DNA from: Actinomycetes bacterium
GTDB taxonomy: Bacteria > Actinomycetota > Actinomycetes > Mycobacteriales > Mycobacteriaceae
Reading direction: 5' to 3'
Assembly: GCA_023415515.1 (NCBI GenBank)
Contig: JAEZKH010000097.1
Location: 1 to 31,230 of the forward strand
Length of the DNA stretch: 31,230 nt
Under the pieces are notes generated by a model that was not told where the DNA came from, did not search any database, and saw only the letters and a program-made list of their open reading frames with translations. Shown here in pieces: positions 29,554 to 31,230 of this stretch (the first letter of the stretch is position 1; each line of letters opens with the position of its first letter). The position numbers and the translations under genes were made by a program.

Positions 29554-30756
29554 GTGCCGCTGCGGCCGATCGTCCGATTCGGCGGGGGTGAACCCGTCGA
29601 GCGGTTGCGAGCCGAGGTGCGAACGTGGCTCGACGCCAACCTGGGCGAGGAGTTCCGCCGCACTGCCGCCAACCCGGACTATCTGCCGCGCGCCGCGCAT
29701 GACCGTGCCGTGGCGTTTTGCCGCGAGCTGCACGCCAAAGGCTGGTTCGTGCCGCATTGGCCGGCCGAATACGAAGGCGGCGGCCTCGGCCTCGTCGAGC
29801 AGGTTGTGATCCGCGAGGAGCTCGCTTATGCCGGCGCCCCGCTGGTGAACACCAACGGCGTGAACATGCTTGCCCCGGTGCTGTTCCGGTTCGGCACAGC
29901 AGAACAGAAAAGCGAGCACCTACCCGCGATCGCGCGTTCCGAACGGATGTGGGCTCAGGGATACTCCGAGCCGGAAGCGGGCTCGGATCTGGCCGCGCTC
30001 AAGATGACCGCACGACGCGATGGCGACTACTACGTCCTCGACGGCCAGAAGACGTGGACCAGCAACGGCATGCTGGCCGACTGGATATTCGTGCTGGCAC
30101 GCACCTCACCGGTCGTGGACAAGCGGCAGAACGGCATCTCGTTCTTCCTCGTCGACCTGTCCAGCCCTGGCGTGACCCGGCGGCCGATTCGATCGATGAC
30201 CGGATATCCCACGTTCGCAGAGGAGTTCTTTGACGGTGTCCGGGTACCCGCGGCGAACCTGGTCGGCCCCGAGGGCGAGGGCTGGACGGTGGCCAAGGCC
30301 CTGCTGAATGCCGAACGCTCGAATGTCACGCGGGCCGCCCAGGCGCAACGCTACCTGGACGAGCTCGTCGACTGGTGCCACGCACAGCGCGGGTCGGCCC
30401 ACGACCCGCTCGCCGACCCGGTGAACCGGATCGCATTGGCACGTGCCGTGGAACGGGTGGAGGTCGGTCGCATCCTCTCCTACCGGGTGGCCCATCTCCA
30501 GGCCGCCGGTGCGCTGGACCCCGCGCTTCCTTCGCTTTCCAAGCTCTACCATTCCGAGCTGACCGCAGAGCTTCGCCAACTGGGCGCCCAGATCCTCGGT
30601 CCCGCAGGTGCTCTGATGCCCGATGACCCGGACGCGCTGCTGCACGGCCACTTCTCCGAAGGTCTATTGCTGTCGCTGCTGCACACGATCGGCGGTGGCA
30701 CCAGCGAGATTCAGCGTGACCTGATCTCTACCAGCGGTCTCGGGCTTCCGCGCTAG
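29554..30756 (+). CDS. Acyl-CoA dehydrogenase, catalytic type, unpaired
   Basis: A 400-residue acyl-CoA dehydrogenase with PHWPAEYEGGGLGLVEQVV, the flavin motif QGYSEPEAGSDLAALKMT, DGQKTWTSNG, Glu254 in LLNAERSN at the helix-G catalytic position, and GGGTSEIQRDLISTSGLGLPR at the end. It starts with GTG three bases after the crotonase stop. Unlike the other two catalytic-type subunits it has no short partner gene next to it in the window; it may be a homotetramer or pair with a protein encoded elsewhere. Its last 29 bases overlap the end of the crotonase gene on the other strand. Confidence 0.93.
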   Translation: MPLRPIVRFGGGEPVERLRAEVRTWLDANLGEEFRRTAANPDYLPRAAHDRAVAFCRELHAKGWFVPHWPAEYEGGGLGLVEQVVIREELAYAGAPLVNTNGVNMLAPVLFRFGTAEQKSEHLPAIARSERMWAQGYSEPEAGSDLAALKMTARRDGDYYVLDGQKTWTSNGMLADWIFVLARTSPVVDKRQNGISFFLVDLSSPGVTRRPIRSMTGYPTFAEEFFDGVRVPAANLVGPEGEGWTVAKALLNAERSNVTRAAQAQRYLDELVDWCHAQRGSAHDPLADPVNRIALARAVERVEVGRILSYRVAHLQAAGALDPALPSLSKLYHSELTAELRQLGAQILGPAGALMPDDPDALLHGHFSEGLLLSLLHTIGGGTSEIQRDLISTSGLGLPR

Positions 30757-31230
30757 CCGAACGCTGCTGGGCGACCGTTGCCATCGCGAGCTCGAGTGGA
30801 TGGAAGCCTGCGAGCTGCGCCGCTTCGGCCGAATTGATCAGCCGTTTGGTCATCTCCACTGCCCCCGCATCGGACTCCGCGAGCTCGCGCGCGACGGCCA
30901 CGGCGCGGTCAACGGCGCAACCCGGGCCGACGACGTCGGTCACCAGACCGGCGTCCCGCGCCTCGGCCGCACTCATTCGCGTCCCCCGCAACAGCAGCGA
31001 CGTGGCCCGGTGCCTGCCCAGCTGCTGCGTCAGCCGCCAGGCAAGCCCGCCGTCGGGCACCACTGCCCGGGAGACGAACGGTGCACTGAAGAAGGCGTCG
31101 GATGCGGCCACCACGAGGTCGCACGACAGCGCAAGGCTCCATCCCAGGCCCACCGCGCCGCCTTCCACCGCCGCGATGACAGGCACGGGAAGAGACCTGA
31201 GCTGTTCCATCACCCGCTGTGCGTGCTCGA
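30728..31230 (-). CDS. Crotonase-family protein, N-terminus outside window
   Basis: The C-terminal part of a crotonase: EHAQRVMEQLRSLPVPVIAAVEGGAVGLGWSLALSCDLVVAASDAFF, then FVSRAVVPDGGLAWRLTQQLGRHRA and AEARDAGLVTDVV. The frame is open to the right edge, and EHAQRV before the first possible start codon fits the family, so the start is beyond the window. The hydratase glutamates align with Ser and Phe, while Asp in VVPDGG is kept, the same isomerase-like pattern as in the protein of 26658-27458. It is convergent with and overlaps the acyl-CoA dehydrogenase by 29 bp. Confidence 0.88.
   Translation of the reverse strand, partial: EHAQRVMEQLRSLPVPVIAAVEGGAVGLGWSLALSCDLVVAASDAFFSAPFVSRAVVPDGGLAWRLTQQLGRHRATSLLLRGTRMSAAEARDAGLVTDVVGPGCAVDRAVAVARELAESDAGAVEMTKRLINSAEAAQLAGFHPLELAMATVAQQRSASAEARDRW

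Noticed and set aside
1..31230. Mobile elements, CRISPR arrays, tRNA or rRNA genes
   Set aside because: I saw no transposase or integrase reading frame, spaced repeats, or tRNA-like cloverleaf sequence in the short intergenic gaps.

Overview
The window looks like a catabolic island of a mycobacterium or close actinobacterial relative, probably a fast-growing environmental type. The DNA is GC-rich, GTG and TTG starts are common, several promoters look leaderless, and the content is dominated by families expanded in steroid- and lipid-degrading mycobacteria. I count 33 protein genes, two of them cut by the window edges, plus one doubtful 17-codon reading frame. They include four cytochromes P450, five acyl-CoA dehydrogenases, four type III CoA-transferase genes, four crotonases, two ACMSD-type amidohydrolases, two MaoC hot-dog proteins, two VOC proteins, two SDRs, an aldehyde dehydrogenase, a thiolase-fold enzyme with an OB-fold partner, an SMP-30 lactonase, an NTF2-like protein, an SRPBCC protein and a DUF3237 protein. 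I see no tRNA, rRNA, insertion sequence, CRISPR array, transporter, transcription factor, acyl-CoA ligase, ferredoxin reductase or intact ferredoxin gene.

Layout: partial crotonase (-, 1-297); SRPBCC, amidohydrolase and an acyl-CoA dehydrogenase pair (+, 380-4382); P450 (-, 4373-5587); fused CoA-transferase, DUF35 and thiolase-fold protein (+, 5712-9129); MaoC-N, aldehyde dehydrogenase and MaoC (-, 9130-11501); VOC and DUF3237 (+, 11626-12950); CoA-transferase (-, 12964-14196); two CoA-transferases, VOC and P450 (+, 14278-18370); SDR (-, 18363-19163); a second acyl-CoA dehydrogenase pair (+, 19307-21477); a 64-residue protein (-, 21474-21668); second amidohydrolase (+, 21782-23086); a six-gene operon P450, crotonase, P450, SDR, NTF2-like, SMP-30 (-, 23083-28651); crotonase and acyl-CoA dehydrogenase (+, 28738-30756); partial crotonase (-, 30728 to the edge). 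Operons alternate in direction, meet tail to tail with 0-29 bp of overlap or tiny gaps, and part head to head across gaps of about 80-140 bp. No gene-free stretch exceeds 300 bases.

All seven head-to-head gaps contain a version of one 14-bp element, TGAACAATAGAACA, a direct repeat of GAACA with an 8-bp period. It often overlaps the -10 region. The simplest reading is that one regulator, encoded elsewhere, controls the whole island.

A plausible flow (inference) is: P450 hydroxylation and SDR/ALDH oxidation of a hydrophobic, probably polycyclic or branched substrate to a carboxylate; CoA loading by CoA-transferases; alpha,beta-dehydrogenation by two-subunit acyl-CoA dehydrogenases; hydration by the split MaoC pair; retro-aldol cleavage by the thiolase-fold/DUF35 pair. 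The crotonases, amidohydrolases, SMP-30, VOC and NTF2-like proteins would then process rings, lactones or carboxylates. The part from 2153 to 11501 contains every enzyme class of the cholesterol side-chain (igr) operon of M. tuberculosis, but rearranged, with DUF35 as a separate protein. Steroid-nucleus genes such as ketosteroid dehydrogenase or an HsaC-type dioxygenase are absent, so the substrate is unknown.
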